From JBHOQX01 sp042408595 (lineage in GTDB: Bacteria > Chloroflexota > Chloroflexia > Chloroflexales > Roseiflexaceae): a DNA stretch of 43,888 bases. The translations under genes were made by a program, and so were the position numbers. Below the pieces are notes generated by a model. The model had not been told where the DNA came from. It did not search any database and worked only from the letters and a program-made list of their open reading frames with translations. Location: NCBI GenBank assembly GCA_042408595.1, contig JBHOQX010000127.1:1-43888 (forward strand), in the 5' to 3' direction. This document shows positions 1 through 8,554 of the stretch, in pieces (position 1 is the first letter of the stretch; every line of letters begins with the position of its first letter).

Positions 1-9
1 CCCACAGAT

Positions 10-29
10 CATCTGGCACGCGCCAGATG
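10..29. repeat. Perfect 8-bp hairpin at window edge
   Basis: CATCTGGC and GCCAGATG flank a 4-base ACGC loop. The hairpin lies just before the surface-protein gene, whose frame is open to base 1, so it could be an operator, a leader hairpin or part of an upstream coding sequence. No T-run follows, so it is not a clear terminator. Confidence 0.4.
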
Positions 30-42
30 GTGGGCAGTTCCT

Positions 43-1902
43 TTGGTTGCTTTCGGGTACGTGGCAGTGCGTGCGCTCCTTCCTCATTTCTGCTGCACGG
101 GATGGTACCATATACCCCAACGTTTTGAGATAGTTTCTAAGACCAACAGGGTTCTTTCGTTTGTTATCGTAAATGTTTTGTTCTCACTATTGTTCACGGC
201 TCAAGTTGCGCATGCTGGCGGCGTTGTGGGAGATGGCACGCCAGGCAGTTGCACCCAAGCCGCGCTTACAACTGCTTTAGCGGGTGGCGGCACAGTGACA
301 TTCAACTGTGGTGGACCAACAAACATTCTTGTCACAAGCCCGATCACCATCACACAAGACACGGTGATTCAAGGTAGCGGCATCATCACCATCGCCGGTG
401 GCTTGGCTACGCGCCTGTTTTACGTGCCTGCGCCAGCATCGCTAACGCTGAACGATATCACACTGGACAGTGCGTACAGTGCGGATAGCGACGGCGGTGC
501 GATCAGTGCAAGCGGCAGGTTATCGCTGAACAATGTCACCATTAGCAATAGCCAAACCTCCAATCTGTATTGTGGCGGTGCGATCTGGACGAGCGGTGTG
601 ACCTCCATCGTCAATAGCCGGTTCCGCCAAAACACGGCTGGCAGCGGTGGTGCGATCTGCACGGGCACACTGGGCACTGCCAGGTTGCAGATCACGAATA
701 GTGATTTTATATCGAACCAGGCGGTGAACCCTAATTTTGCCCCTGGCGGCGCGATCTGGATGCAGTCGGGAGAGCTTGTTTTCACCGGCATCGGCGGCAG
801 CAACCCGGCTGGCCTGATGCACAACAATTCGGCGCAGGACGGAGGCGCCATCTATCTGAATCAAACCGCGGTCGCCACGCTCAGCGGACTTTGGCTGAAT
901 GGCAACTCGGCGTCGCACGATGGGGGCGCCATTTACAACAATGCCGGCACACTGAATCTCGCGAATACCATATTTAGCACGAATTCGACCGCGACGAACA
1001 TTCCCGGTGTGGGTTATGGCGGCGCCATTGCGAATCTCGGCAGGATGACCATCGTCCACAGTCGCCTGAACACGAACCACGGACGATTCGGCGGCGCGGT
1101 GTTCGTGGGCGGCAGTCTCACCAGCGCGAGCGCGACGATCGATCACGTTACCTTTTCTCAGAACACCGCGGATCAGTCTGGCGGCGGACTGTACACGAAT
1201 GTCGATACGACCGTGGTCACGGTGACCGACTCGGTTTTCAACGTGAATACCGCCGCTGGCGTGGGGGGCGGCATTGCGCGGTTCAACGCTCGCCTGACTA
1301 TCCTCCGCTCCTCCTTCACGCGCAACACGGGCGCTTTGGGCGGCGGTGGAGTGTACGTGAGTGCGGGACCAAACGGTACGGAGGGCGGCTATGTGGAAAT
1401 ACACGATTCCACGTTGAGCACCAATACGGCAACCAATGGGCAGGGCGGCGGATTGTACAACGCAGCGCTGACGAACTTGCAGGGCGTGACGATCAAAGAC
1501 AACTCTAGCGGCATTTTCACGTTTCGCCTTAGCGGCAGCAAGGTCACGCGCATGAACGACACCGTGTTGCAGAATCCGAACGGGCTCAACTGCGACGGCG
1601 ATGGCACGCTGTCGGCCTCCGCCGGCGGTAATTTCGCCACAGACAACAGTTGCGGTTTGACAGGCAATGGCGATCAGCAGGGAGTTGGGCTGGATCCGAA
1701 ACTGGGAGCACTGACGCAGGATCCATTCGGTATCACTTACTATCACATGCCGCAAACCGGCAGTCCGCTCATTAACGCGGCGGTGCCGCCGTGCTCACCG
1801 CGCGACCAACGCGGCGCGCTTCGGCAGGATGCCTGCGACATTGGCGCCATAGAATATAGGGGTTTGGTGCCATTGCTCTATCTACCGGTGATAGTCCGGT
1901 GA
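43..1902 (+). CDS. GGAI-repeat surface protein (Pmp-like, choice-of-anchor Q)
   Basis: This is a predicted exported, surface-located beta-helical protein. The N-terminal region holds a hydrophobic segment ending in AQVAHA, a good signal peptidase site near residue 59 when counted from the TTG at 43. The body carries about twelve GGAI/GGAV/GGGL/GGGI motifs, each preceded by an N- or T-rich turn, as in chlamydial polymorphic membrane protein repeats and other right-handed beta-helix adhesins. The C-terminus has the choice-of-anchor Q pattern (D-x-RG, then CDIGAIE) followed by a hydrophobic tail, LYLPVIVR. The frame is open to base 1 and the roughly 30 residues before the signal peptide look spurious, so the start is uncertain and the gene may begin upstream. 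GC content is visibly lower than in the rest of the window, which suggests transfer. Binding partner unknown. Confidence 0.75.
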   Translation: MVAFGYVAVRALLPHFCCTGWYHIPQRFEIVSKTNRVLSFVIVNVLFSLLFTAQVAHAGGVVGDGTPGSCTQAALTTALAGGGTVTFNCGGPTNILVTSPITITQDTVIQGSGIITIAGGLATRLFYVPAPASLTLNDITLDSAYSADSDGGAISASGRLSLNNVTISNSQTSNLYCGGAIWTSGVTSIVNSRFRQNTAGSGGAICTGTLGTARLQITNSDFISNQAVNPNFAPGGAIWMQSGELVFTGIGGSNPAGLMHNNSAQDGGAIYLNQTAVATLSGLWLNGNSASHDGGAIYNNAGTLNLANTIFSTNSTATNIPGVGYGGAIANLGRMTIVHSRLNTNHGRFGGAVFVGGSLTSASATIDHVTFSQNTADQSGGGLYTNVDTTVVTVTDSVFNVNTAAGVGGGIARFNARLTILRSSFTRNTGALGGGGVYVSAGPNGTEGGYVEIHDSTLSTNTATNGQGGGLYNAALTNLQGVTIKDNSSGIFTFRLSGSKVTRMNDTVLQNPNGLNCDGDGTLSASAGGNFATDNSCGLTGNGDQQGVGLDPKLGALTQDPFGITYYHMPQTGSPLINAAVPPCSPRDQRGALRQDACDIGAIEYRGLVPLLYLPVIVR

Positions 1903-1916
1903 GTAGATAGACGGAG

Positions 1917-2119
1917 ATGAGCAGCGATCAGCAGCAGGTCGCGGTCGCGCGGATGAGCTGACCGGCGAGCTCGACTCGGCCACCGGACGCAGCATCCTGA
2001 CGATCCTGCGAGAGATCGGGCTGGCGCTGGTGACGCCCGCGATGGTCTCGCACGACCACACCGTGTGCGAGTTCGCCGACACCGTGTGCCAGGTGGTCGA
2101 TGGGCGGCTTGCGCCGTAG
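1917..2119 (+). pseudogene. Remnant of ABC-transporter ATPase (LolD/MacB type)
   Basis: Only the C-terminal third of an ABC ATPase is left, split over two frames. In the frame of the ATG at 1917 the sequence reads SSDQQQVAVAR, a damaged signature motif (normally SGGQQQRVAIAR), and stops at 1959-1961. From 1949 in another frame it continues ADELTGELDSATGRSIL (Walker B/D-loop), then MVSHDH (H-loop), then FADTVCQVVDGRLAP and a stop at 2117-2119. Walker A and the first two thirds are absent, and there is a deletion plus frameshift between signature and Walker B. It cannot make a working ATPase. It probably belonged to a LolCDE/MacB-like exporter lost from this site. Confidence 0.8.
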
Positions 2120-2179
2120 GACTTCTGCAGGCTGGGAATGGCGCGCGTCCGGCCCGCCGGTGGGCAGGCATCCTCGCTC

Positions 2180-2208
2180 TTGACAAACGTAGCCGTTTGA
2201 ATTACTAT
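2180..2208 (+). promoter_or_regulatory. Sigma-70-like promoter before the lacI-type gene
   Basis: TTGACA at 2180-2185 and TACTAT at 2203-2208 are separated by exactly 17 bases, a strong housekeeping-type promoter in an otherwise GC-rich stretch. Transcription would begin near 2215, leaving a long leader before the regulator. Confidence 0.6.
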
Positions 2209-2226
2209 TTGAATGCCGTTTGAATT
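2192..2226 (+). promoter_or_regulatory. Two direct copies of GCCGTTTGAATT, candidate operator
   Basis: The 12-mer GCCGTTTGAATT occurs at 2192-2203 and again at 2215-2226, 23 bases apart start to start, or about two helical turns. The first copy overlaps the promoter spacer and the second lies at the expected transcription start. This is a plausible binding site for the downstream LacI-type repressor acting on its own gene, but the protein-site link is inferred from position only. Confidence 0.4.
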
Positions 2227-2331
2227 TCACCTCACCGACGCACTGCTTTCGGGAAGCATACAACGCGATCTGGTTTGCTGGATGCGGTCTGCACACCGTG
2301 TCACCGACACGTGTATCAGGCCTGCACCATC

Positions 2332-2365
2332 TGACGCTATCACACTCTTGACGCTATCACACTCT
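2332..2365. repeat. Perfect 17-bp tandem duplication
   Basis: TGACGCTATCACACTCT occurs twice head to tail (2332-2348 and 2349-2365) in the leader before the LacI-type gene. Its identity suggests a recent slippage or duplication event. No coding role seen. Confidence 0.85.
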
Positions 2366-2453
2366 GGCGCGGCTGGCAGGCATTGGCCAGCGATCTTCAC
2401 AAAGGAGAGCGCTTCATAGCGGACAGCCCAATGCCGGGTCGGCGTGTGAATGC

Positions 2454-3506
2454 TTGCTCTTGGCCTCTGGTGGACGGCGATATTTTATTCAAATTGAAAT
2501 CGCAAGTCGCTGCGAGCGGGCATTGAGCACCTCGGTCCGACAGCAGGATATCGCCGCCGAGCTCGGGCTGTCGGTCAGCACGGTATCGCTGGCGTTGCGA
2601 GACGCCGCCCAGGTAGCGGAGGAGACGCGCCTGCGCGTGCGCGAGGCCGCCAAGCGGATGGGCTACACCCGCCGCCGGCCAGCAGCGCGCCACACGGTCG
2701 CACAGATCGCCTACATCGCCCAGATCGACCGCGGCAACCTGTTTTACGCTGCGGTGTTGAGCGGCGTCGAGCACGAGTGCCGGCGACTGGGTATTACGCT
2801 GCACTACATCAGGATCGAGACGTTCGACGAGCGAGCGCAGGCGTCGTTGTGCGAGGCGGACGCGCTGCTCGCCGCGGGCACGATCCCCGAGCGAACGATC
2901 CGTGGCTTGATGAGGCTTGCTCGACCGCTGGTGCTGGTGGACAACAACCTGGCCCAGCTCGGTGTTGATCGGGTGTTGATCGAGAACTATGGCAGCACCT
3001 GGCGCGCGGTCGAGTACCTGGCGCGCCTGGGGCACCGGCGCATCGCTCACCTGCGCGGGCCACTCGACCATCCCAGTTTCCGCGACCGGCAGTTGGGCTA
3101 CCGGGGCGCGGTCGAGGCGCTGGGCCTGGAGCCGATCGAACTGCGCTGCGAAGATGTCGGTCCCGGGGGAACCGCGCCGGTGGTCGACCGGTGGTTGGAC
3201 GCGCATGGGGCGAATTTCACCGCGCTGTGCGTCTTCCACGACGAGGCGGCCGTCGAGGCCATCCACGCACTGCAGGACCGTGGGCTCCAGGTGCCGGCCG
3301 ATATCTCGGTCGTCGGCTTCGACGATATCGAGATGGCCCCCCTGGTGCGCCCGGCGCTCACGACATGTCACGTCTATCGCGAGCAACTCGGCGCGCTGGC
3401 GGTGCGGCGGCTGATAGAGCGGGCCGCGCACCCGGAGGCGCCGCCGACCGCGGTGACGCTCGATACCACTCTGGTGGAGCGTGCTTCGACACGGGCGCTG
3501 ACGTAG
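2454..3506 (+). CDS. LacI-family transcriptional regulator
   Basis: DNA-binding repressor, likely of the carbohydrate genes downstream. An N-terminal LacI helix-turn-helix is visible around residues 28-50 (QQDIAAELGLSVSTVSLALRD), with the hinge segment MGYTRRRP. The periplasmic-binding-protein-like effector domain follows, with the family hallmarks HRRIAHLRGP and ISVVGFDDIEMAPLVRPALTT. The given start is a TTG at 2454. The 23 residues before the HTH are unusual, so the in-frame TTG at 2523 is a good alternative giving a more typical length of about 327 aa. The gene stands directly before a decayed sugar-binding-protein gene and the oxidoreductase/glycosidase operon, the usual place for a local sugar-responsive repressor. 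Effector not predictable from sequence. Confidence 0.9.
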   Translation: MLLASGGRRYFIQIEIASRCERALSTSVRQQDIAAELGLSVSTVSLALRDAAQVAEETRLRVREAAKRMGYTRRRPAARHTVAQIAYIAQIDRGNLFYAAVLSGVEHECRRLGITLHYIRIETFDERAQASLCEADALLAAGTIPERTIRGLMRLARPLVLVDNNLAQLGVDRVLIENYGSTWRAVEYLARLGHRRIAHLRGPLDHPSFRDRQLGYRGAVEALGLEPIELRCEDVGPGGTAPVVDRWLDAHGANFTALCVFHDEAAVEAIHALQDRGLQVPADISVVGFDDIEMAPLVRPALTTCHVYREQLGALAVRRLIERAAHPEAPPTAVTLDTTLVERASTRALT

Positions 3507-3670
3507 GCGCGCCAATCATCTGGAGCGTGCGGGCGGCGTCGTGGCCGCCCCAAGTGTCTCCCCAAGGGCGCGGGAGGATCGCGTGTCTGTGTCGAGACGA
3601 CCGCTCTGGATCGTCCTCGCCGACCTTCCGCTGGCGAAGCGGGAGTCGCCGAAGAAACTACGGACGGTAG

Positions 3671-4458
3671 ATATGCGCAAGCGACTTCCTGCCGGAGATC
3701 TGGAAGATCTACCAATCGGGCGGCAAGCAGCACGGCATTCGGTTCCTGACGATCGGCGCCTACCTGTTCTACAACAAGAAAATCTTCGACGACGCCAAGA
3801 TCCCGTACCCGCCGACCGACCGGGACGACAAGAGCTGGACGTGGGACAAGCTGTTGGACCTCGCCACGAAGCTCACCCAGAACCCGGAGGATCCGAACAC
3901 GGCCAATTACGGGCTTGGCACCGGCGAGCTGTGGCCCAAGTTCGACGCCGTGCCGATGATCTCCGGCAGGGATCTCTGGACAGCCGAGGCGCTCGAGACC
4001 GGCTTCTTCGGCCCGCTGAAGATCACCGACCCGGCCGTGGTCAATACCTTCCAGACATTCCACGACCTGGCGTATGTCGAGGTGGAGAACACCAGGCTGG
4101 CCTGGACGTTCGTGAAATTCTTGACGTCCAAAGATCAGCAGGCGGCCTACACCAAGGCCACCGGCACGCCGCCGGTCCGTGCTTCGCTGCTCGATGGCTA
4201 CTACAAGCAGTTCGAGAAGTGCATCCCGCCCGACCAGGTGAAGCAGGTCTTTACCGGGGCCTTCTCGCACGGCCGCGAGTCGTCCAACCACTTGCTGGTG
4301 GGCTAGACAGAGCCTAGAATGAGCTGAGCACGACGTGGGACAACGGCCTCTCGACCTTCTGGAACGACCCGGCTGGCAAGGCATCGGATGTGCTGGCGCA
4401 GGTTGAGACCGACGTGAACGCGGCGCTCGAGCGGATCAAGAGCGAGCACCAGAAGTAG
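3671..4458 (+). pseudogene. Decayed sugar ABC-transporter substrate-binding protein gene
   Basis: Fragments of a family 1 extracellular solute-binding protein. From 3671 one frame reads FLPEIWKIYQSGGKQHGIRF, then LFYNKKIFDDAKIPYPP and SWTWDKLLDLATKLTQ, typical of the middle of sugar-binding lipoproteins. The N-terminal third with the signal peptide and lipobox is absent. Around 4060-4090 the text jumps directly to TFVKFLTSKDQQAAY, so a large internal piece is missing. The frame stops at 4304-4306. The C-terminal tail continues in another frame from 4321 (ELSTTWDNGLSTFWNDPAG to SEHQK, stop 4456-4458). At least two deletions and one frameshift make it non-functional. No permease or ATPase genes accompany it. 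Confidence 0.85.
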
Positions 4459-4523
4459 CTGGAGCTGGCCATCATCGGAGCCGGCGCGGGGTGGCGCAGG
4501 GCTGTGCCGCCCCGCCGTGCGCA

Positions 4524-4565
4524 GCGGGGGCGCGGCATTCGCGCCCCCGCCGGCTGTCTGCCGGC
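4524..4565 (+). terminator. GC-rich double hairpin, terminator-like
   Basis: An 11-bp perfect stem (GCGGGGGCGCG / CGCGCCCCCGC, loop GCATT, 4524-4550) is followed by a second stem (GCCGGC / GCCGGC, loop TGTCT, 4549-4565) sharing its edge. It lies after the pseudogene and before the next operon, where a terminator is expected. No T-tract follows, so intrinsic termination is uncertain. Confidence 0.45.
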
Positions 4566-4738
4566 CGCACGTCAATCTCGCTGAATGGGCAGCATGCCTG
4601 AGAGGAGATGGTTCTTTGTGTCCACCGGACACGTCTCTTCAAAGCTTCAGAAGACGCGAAAGGTAAACGGCGCAACGACCCGTAAACCACGTGATACCGG
4701 CCGCGGGCTCCCTGGCAGCGCCTTGCCGCCTGGCCCGG

Positions 4739-4766
4739 TTGCGAGCCGGCGATTGTTTGGTATAGT
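4739..4766 (+). promoter_or_regulatory. Candidate promoter of the oxidoreductase/glycosidase operon
   Basis: TTGCGA (4739-4744) and TATAGT (4761-4766) are 16 bases apart in a locally AT-richer stretch about 60 bases upstream of the first oxidoreductase start. The fit to consensus is moderate. Confidence 0.4.
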
Positions 4767-4828
4767 GTCCAATTGTTTGCCCTTTCATTCTACACCGCCG
4801 GGCATCGGGCGGCAACAGGGAGGCTTCT

Positions 4829-5935
4829 ATGGCTGAGAAGGTGAAGGTCGGTGTGATCGGTGTCGGGCAGATCGGCAAGCGGCACGTACAGACGTATGCC
4901 GAGATGCCGAATGTCGAGATCGTGGCGATCGCGGACGTGGCCGACGAGGAGCGCGAGCGCGTCGCCGCGCAGTACGGCATCCCGCGTTCGTTCAAGAACT
5001 TCCGCGATCTGCTGGCGCTGCCGGAGATCCAGGCGGTCGATGTCTGCCTGCATAATAATTTCCATGCCCCGGTCAGTATCGCGGCGATGGAGGCCGGTAA
5101 AGATGTGTTTTGCGAGAAGCCGATGGCCGGGACCTACGCCGATGCGCTCAGCATGTACGAGGCGTCGCGGCGGCTCGGGCGGCGGCTGGCGATCCAGAAC
5201 TTCATGCTCTTCAGCCGCGAGACCAAAGCCGCCCGCCGGCTGATCGACGCCGGCGCGCTCGGCCGGCTGTACCACGGGCGGGCGGTCGGCTTCCGCCGGC
5301 GCGGGCGGCCGTACGTGGACGGCTATGGCACTAGTAATTTCGTGCGCAAGGCGACAGCTTCCGGCGGCGCGCTGATCGACCTGGGCGTCTACTACATCAT
5401 GACCATGCTGCATCTGCTCGGCACCAGCGATGTCGAGACGATCACCGGCCGCGCGGCGCAGGAGATCGCGATGTACGAGGATCGCCGCACCAACGGCGGC
5501 TACGATGTCGAGGAGCTCGGCCTCGGCTTCGTGCGGCTCGCCGGTGGGGTGACGCTGGATATCGAGGTGAGCTGGGCCGAGCACTACGAGGGGACCGAGT
5601 CGAGCAAGGTGCTCGGCACCCTCGGCGGGCTGCGGCTCGAGCCACTGCGGTTCTTTACAACGCTGGCCGACATGGAGATGGACGGCACGTTCAATCTGGA
5701 CGGCGCCGAGTTCCGTCTGCACGCCTGCGACCCAACCTACGACGCCTACGATGGCCCGCAGCAGCACTGGATCGCCACGCTGCAGGGGCGCGTCCCCGGG
5801 ATCGACACCGTCAGCCTGGCCCTGGCGACGGCGCTGATCAGCGAGGGCATCTATCTCTCCAGCCAGCTCGGGCGCGAGGTGACCCCTGCAGAAGTGCGCG
5901 AGCGCTCGGTTTCGACGGCGGTGACGGGGTTGTAG
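4829..5935 (+). CDS. Gfo/Idh/MocA-family oxidoreductase 1
   Basis: NAD(P)-dependent sugar or cyclitol dehydrogenase-type protein of 368 aa. The Rossmann start is clear: VGVIGVGQIGKRH with GxGxxG at 11-16, then IADV. The family EKP motif is at 96-98 (FCEKPMAG). The C-terminal alpha/beta domain begins near 125. In the GG-x3-D-x3-H motif the sequence is GGALIDLGVYYI, so D184 is present but the usual catalytic histidine is tyrosine (Y188). The start ATG is preceded by GGGAGG at good distance. It is the first gene of a run with two more family members, a transporter, an isomerase and two glycosidases, suggesting oxidation or epimerisation of a released sugar. Substrate not predictable. Confidence 0.88.
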   Translation: MAEKVKVGVIGVGQIGKRHVQTYAEMPNVEIVAIADVADEERERVAAQYGIPRSFKNFRDLLALPEIQAVDVCLHNNFHAPVSIAAMEAGKDVFCEKPMAGTYADALSMYEASRRLGRRLAIQNFMLFSRETKAARRLIDAGALGRLYHGRAVGFRRRGRPYVDGYGTSNFVRKATASGGALIDLGVYYIMTMLHLLGTSDVETITGRAAQEIAMYEDRRTNGGYDVEELGLGFVRLAGGVTLDIEVSWAEHYEGTESSKVLGTLGGLRLEPLRFFTTLADMEMDGTFNLDGAEFRLHACDPTYDAYDGPQQHWIATLQGRVPGIDTVSLALATALISEGIYLSSQLGREVTPAEVRERSVSTAVTGL

Positions 5936-5979
5936 GGTTCAGGGGTCGGGGTTCAGAGTGGGAGGGTTCAAGATTTGGA
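5935..5979. repeat. Heptanucleotide array (GGGTTCA type)
   Basis: Successive 7-base units GGGTTCA, GGGGTCG, GGGTTCA, GAGTGGG, AGGGTTC start at the stop codon of the oxidoreductase. A loosely complementary arm with the same period (CGACCTC, TGACTCC, TGAGCTC) lies near 6048-6068, so the element may fold as an imperfect hairpin. It belongs to the same type of array seen elsewhere in this window. Confidence 0.6.
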
Positions 5980-6116
5980 GTCCGAGGCGGATGGCCGTCG
6001 TTCATCCTGAATCAGGAAGCGCAATCGGCATTGTGCCGGCGTGCTCCCGACCTCTGACTCCTGAGCTCGGCCCCGCCGATTCTCACCCACGATCCTGATC
6101 ATCGACGGGATAGCTG

Positions 6117-7352
6117 TTGAAAACGGCTGCCTGGCTCCGCGTGCGCGACCGCGGCGCCTTCATTCGCCTCAGCGGCGTGCTCTTCCTGGTGTATGCGGCG
6201 ACCGGCCTGTGGGCGCCGCTTATGTCGGTCTATACCCGCGACCTGGGCGCGACGACGGCCGAGATCGGGCTGGTGCTGGCGGTCGCGCAGGCGGTTGGCC
6301 TGCTGTCGCAGTATCAGTGGGGGCGGCTGTCGGACTGGCTCGGGCGGCGAGCGCCGCTGGTGGTGCTGGGCGCTGGGGGCCTGTGCCTGGCGTTCCTCGG
6401 CAGCGCTGCCGCCGATCGGGCCGGCTGGCTGTTCCTGACGCGCGGGCTGGAAGGCGCGGCGATGGGCGCCTACACGACCGGCAGCCTGGCGCTCATCGGC
6501 GACCTGCTGGAGGACCAGGCGGGCTGTGGCCGGCTGATGGGCACATATCGGATGTTCGGCTCGCTTTCGTTCGCCATGACCGCGCTGCTCGGCGGCGCCC
6601 TGGCGGATTGGGTGGGCCTGCGCGCGCCACTGCTCGTCGCGGCTGTGTGCTACGGCCTGGGGTGCGCGCTCAGCTTTGGCATCCGCGAGCCGCGCGCCTT
6701 TCGCGGTCCGGTGCCCGCCATCCCGGCAGACCCCGGCGCGGCGCTGCCGCTCGACCCGCTGCGCCGCCGGGCGCTCTGGTCGTTCCTGGCGCTGCTGTTC
6801 GTCTGGATGCTCGCGTCCGGCGCGGTGGTGGCCCTCTGGCCGGTGTCCATGGCGGACCAGGGCTTCAGCCGGACGGCAACCAGCGGGCTGTGGGCTTTGG
6901 CGGCGCTGGTCGAAGTGCCGTGCATGATCCTTGCCGGGCAGTTGTCGGATCGATTCGGGCGCAAGCAGGTGCTGCTGTTCGGCATCACCAGCATGGCGGC
7001 GGTCTTTCTGGCCTACACCCTGACGGCCAGCTTCGGCTGGCTGGCGGCGGCTCAGGTGCTGCGCGGCATAGCGTTCGCGTCGTTCGAGGCCCCGGCGCTG
7101 CTCTCCATCACCGAGTTGGGGCTGCGGCAGCAGCGCGGGCGGCTGGCAGGGCTATACTACTCGGCCAGCGGCGGCGGCAGTATCGCCGGCGCGGCGCTGG
7201 GTGGGATCGCGGCGCAGCAGGTCGGCATGGCGCGGATGTTCCAGGGTGTCGCCCTACTGATGCTGGCGACGACCGCGGTGGTCGGGGTGGTGATGCCACG
7301 CCTGCGGGCGGTGGCCGCAGAGACGCCGACGCCGCAGCAGTCGAGGGTGTAA
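6117..7352 (+). CDS. MFS transporter
   Basis: Inner-membrane carrier of the major facilitator superfamily, 411 aa, with about twelve hydrophobic segments in two six-helix halves. The loop 2-3 signature occurs twice, GRLSDWLGRR in the N-half and GQLSDRFGRK in the C-half. The central cytoplasmic loop (around 195-225) is proline- and arginine-rich. The likely start is a TTG at 6117, since no ATG fits the frame before the first helix. It sits between two oxidoreductase genes of the sugar operon, so uptake of the sugar or glycoside or export of a product is likely. It may stand in for the ABC importer whose binding-protein gene is decayed at 3671-4458. Substrate unknown. Confidence 0.85.
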   Translation: MKTAAWLRVRDRGAFIRLSGVLFLVYAATGLWAPLMSVYTRDLGATTAEIGLVLAVAQAVGLLSQYQWGRLSDWLGRRAPLVVLGAGGLCLAFLGSAAADRAGWLFLTRGLEGAAMGAYTTGSLALIGDLLEDQAGCGRLMGTYRMFGSLSFAMTALLGGALADWVGLRAPLLVAAVCYGLGCALSFGIREPRAFRGPVPAIPADPGAALPLDPLRRRALWSFLALLFVWMLASGAVVALWPVSMADQGFSRTATSGLWALAALVEVPCMILAGQLSDRFGRKQVLLFGITSMAAVFLAYTLTASFGWLAAAQVLRGIAFASFEAPALLSITELGLRQQRGRLAGLYYSASGGGSIAGAALGGIAAQQVGMARMFQGVALLMLATTAVVGVVMPRLRAVAAETPTPQQSRV

Positions 7353-7464
7353 TCCGCCCTCGTCGCAGGACGACAGCCGGCTTACCGGCCGGGAGGCACT
7401 TGTATTTGGGATGGCCTGTGTTCATCTTCTGTTCTCTATCTGCCTCATGAAGCAAGGACCCTCC

Positions 7465-8463
7465 ATGGAAAAACTTGGCGTCGCTTTCCTTGGGTTGGAC
7501 CATTGGTACGCTGCCTTCGATCTGCTGGGCGCGGCGGCGCGGAGCGAGCGGGTGCGCGTGGTCGCGGTGGCGCACGACGATGCGGTGCGTGGCGAACAGG
7601 CGGCGCGCGAGGCCGGCGCCGCCATCGCGACGACCGACTATCGCGCCGCACTCGATCGGCCGGATGTGCAGCTTGTGGCGGTGTTGTACAGCAGCGACCG
7701 CGCCGCCGCGGTCTGCCGAGAGGCGGCGGCGCTCGGCAAGCAGATCGTCTGCGTCAAGCCCATGGCGCGCGATCTCGCAGACGCCGACTCGGTCGTCGCG
7801 GCGGTGCGGAGCGCGGGCGTGACCTTCTTCCCGCTGGACTGCAACGGGCGGCTGCGGCCCGACCTGCAACGGACCCGCGCCTGGCTGCGCGAAGGGCGGA
7901 TCGGCCGGCCGCTGCGCTACCTCCATACCCTGCACGCTAGTCTGCCGATGGCGTGGCCGGGCCACGACGACCCGGGCTGGTGGACCGATCCGGCGCGTGT
8001 GCCAGGCGGCGCCTGGCTCGACCACGCGATCTACGCGATTGACACCGCCCGCTGGTTGCTCGGTGCCGAGCCTGCCAGCGTGGCCGGCATCTACGGCCGG
8101 CAGCGCTACCCGGAGTTGCCGGTCGAGGATTTCGGCATCGCCGCGTTCACGTTCGCCAACGGTGCCGTGGCGGTGATCGAGGACACCTGGACCAGCGACC
8201 GCGGCTATGGCCTGTACCGCAACGAACTGATCGGTAGCGCCGGCGCGATCGTCGAGGAGAGCGGCGGGCGGCTGGCGCTGCGCGGGGCGTTCGGCTTCGA
8301 CGACTGGGTGGTGGCCGCCCCGGCGCGCGGGCCGCACCAGTCGGCGATCGAGCACGTCGCGGCGTGCATCCGCGGCGAGGCCGAGCCGCTCGCAACGGTT
8401 GAAGACGGGCGGGCCAACCTGGCGGCCTGCCTGGCGTTCTACCAGAAGGCTATTCGTGTGTAA
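7465..8463 (+). CDS. Gfo/Idh/MocA-family oxidoreductase 2 (variant)
   Basis: A 332-aa member of the Gfo/Idh/MocA family with diverged motifs. The N-terminal loop is GVAFLGLDHWY instead of GxGxxG. The EKP motif is VKP (97-99, VCVKPMARD). The second-domain motif is GGAWLDHAIYAID (181-193), keeping an Asp-His pair. The ATG at 7465 is preceded by AGGA at seven bases; ATGs at 7411 and 7447 are in frame but poorly served by ribosome-binding sites. Loss of the EKP glutamate, while the lysine is kept, and the altered dinucleotide loop suggest changed cofactor handling or a non-oxidative role. It follows the MFS gene in the same operon. Confidence 0.82.
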   Translation: MEKLGVAFLGLDHWYAAFDLLGAAARSERVRVVAVAHDDAVRGEQAAREAGAAIATTDYRAALDRPDVQLVAVLYSSDRAAAVCREAAALGKQIVCVKPMARDLADADSVVAAVRSAGVTFFPLDCNGRLRPDLQRTRAWLREGRIGRPLRYLHTLHASLPMAWPGHDDPGWWTDPARVPGGAWLDHAIYAIDTARWLLGAEPASVAGIYGRQRYPELPVEDFGIAAFTFANGAVAVIEDTWTSDRGYGLYRNELIGSAGAIVEESGGRLALRGAFGFDDWVVAAPARGPHQSAIEHVAACIRGEAEPLATVEDGRANLAACLAFYQKAIRV

Positions 8464-8554
8464 TACACAGGGCGTACGCGGCTGCCCGCATGGCGGGAGG
8501 TGTGGCGGGCCGCAGGCTCTCCACGAGGTTTGTTTGGGTTGAAGAAGGTGGCAT

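Noticed and set aside
520..1755. Long minus-strand open frame opposite the surface-protein gene
   Set aside because: No start signal or family feature; the Arg/Ala-rich composition is that expected from antisense of a repeat-rich gene.
2213..2419. 68-codon plus-strand frame in the LacI leader
   Set aside because: It covers the 17-bp tandem duplication and operator-like repeats, has no family features and no ribosome-binding site.
3541..4317. Plus-strand open frame of 258 codons over the binding-protein remnant
   Set aside because: Another frame gives clear binding-protein sequence; this one is a shadow.
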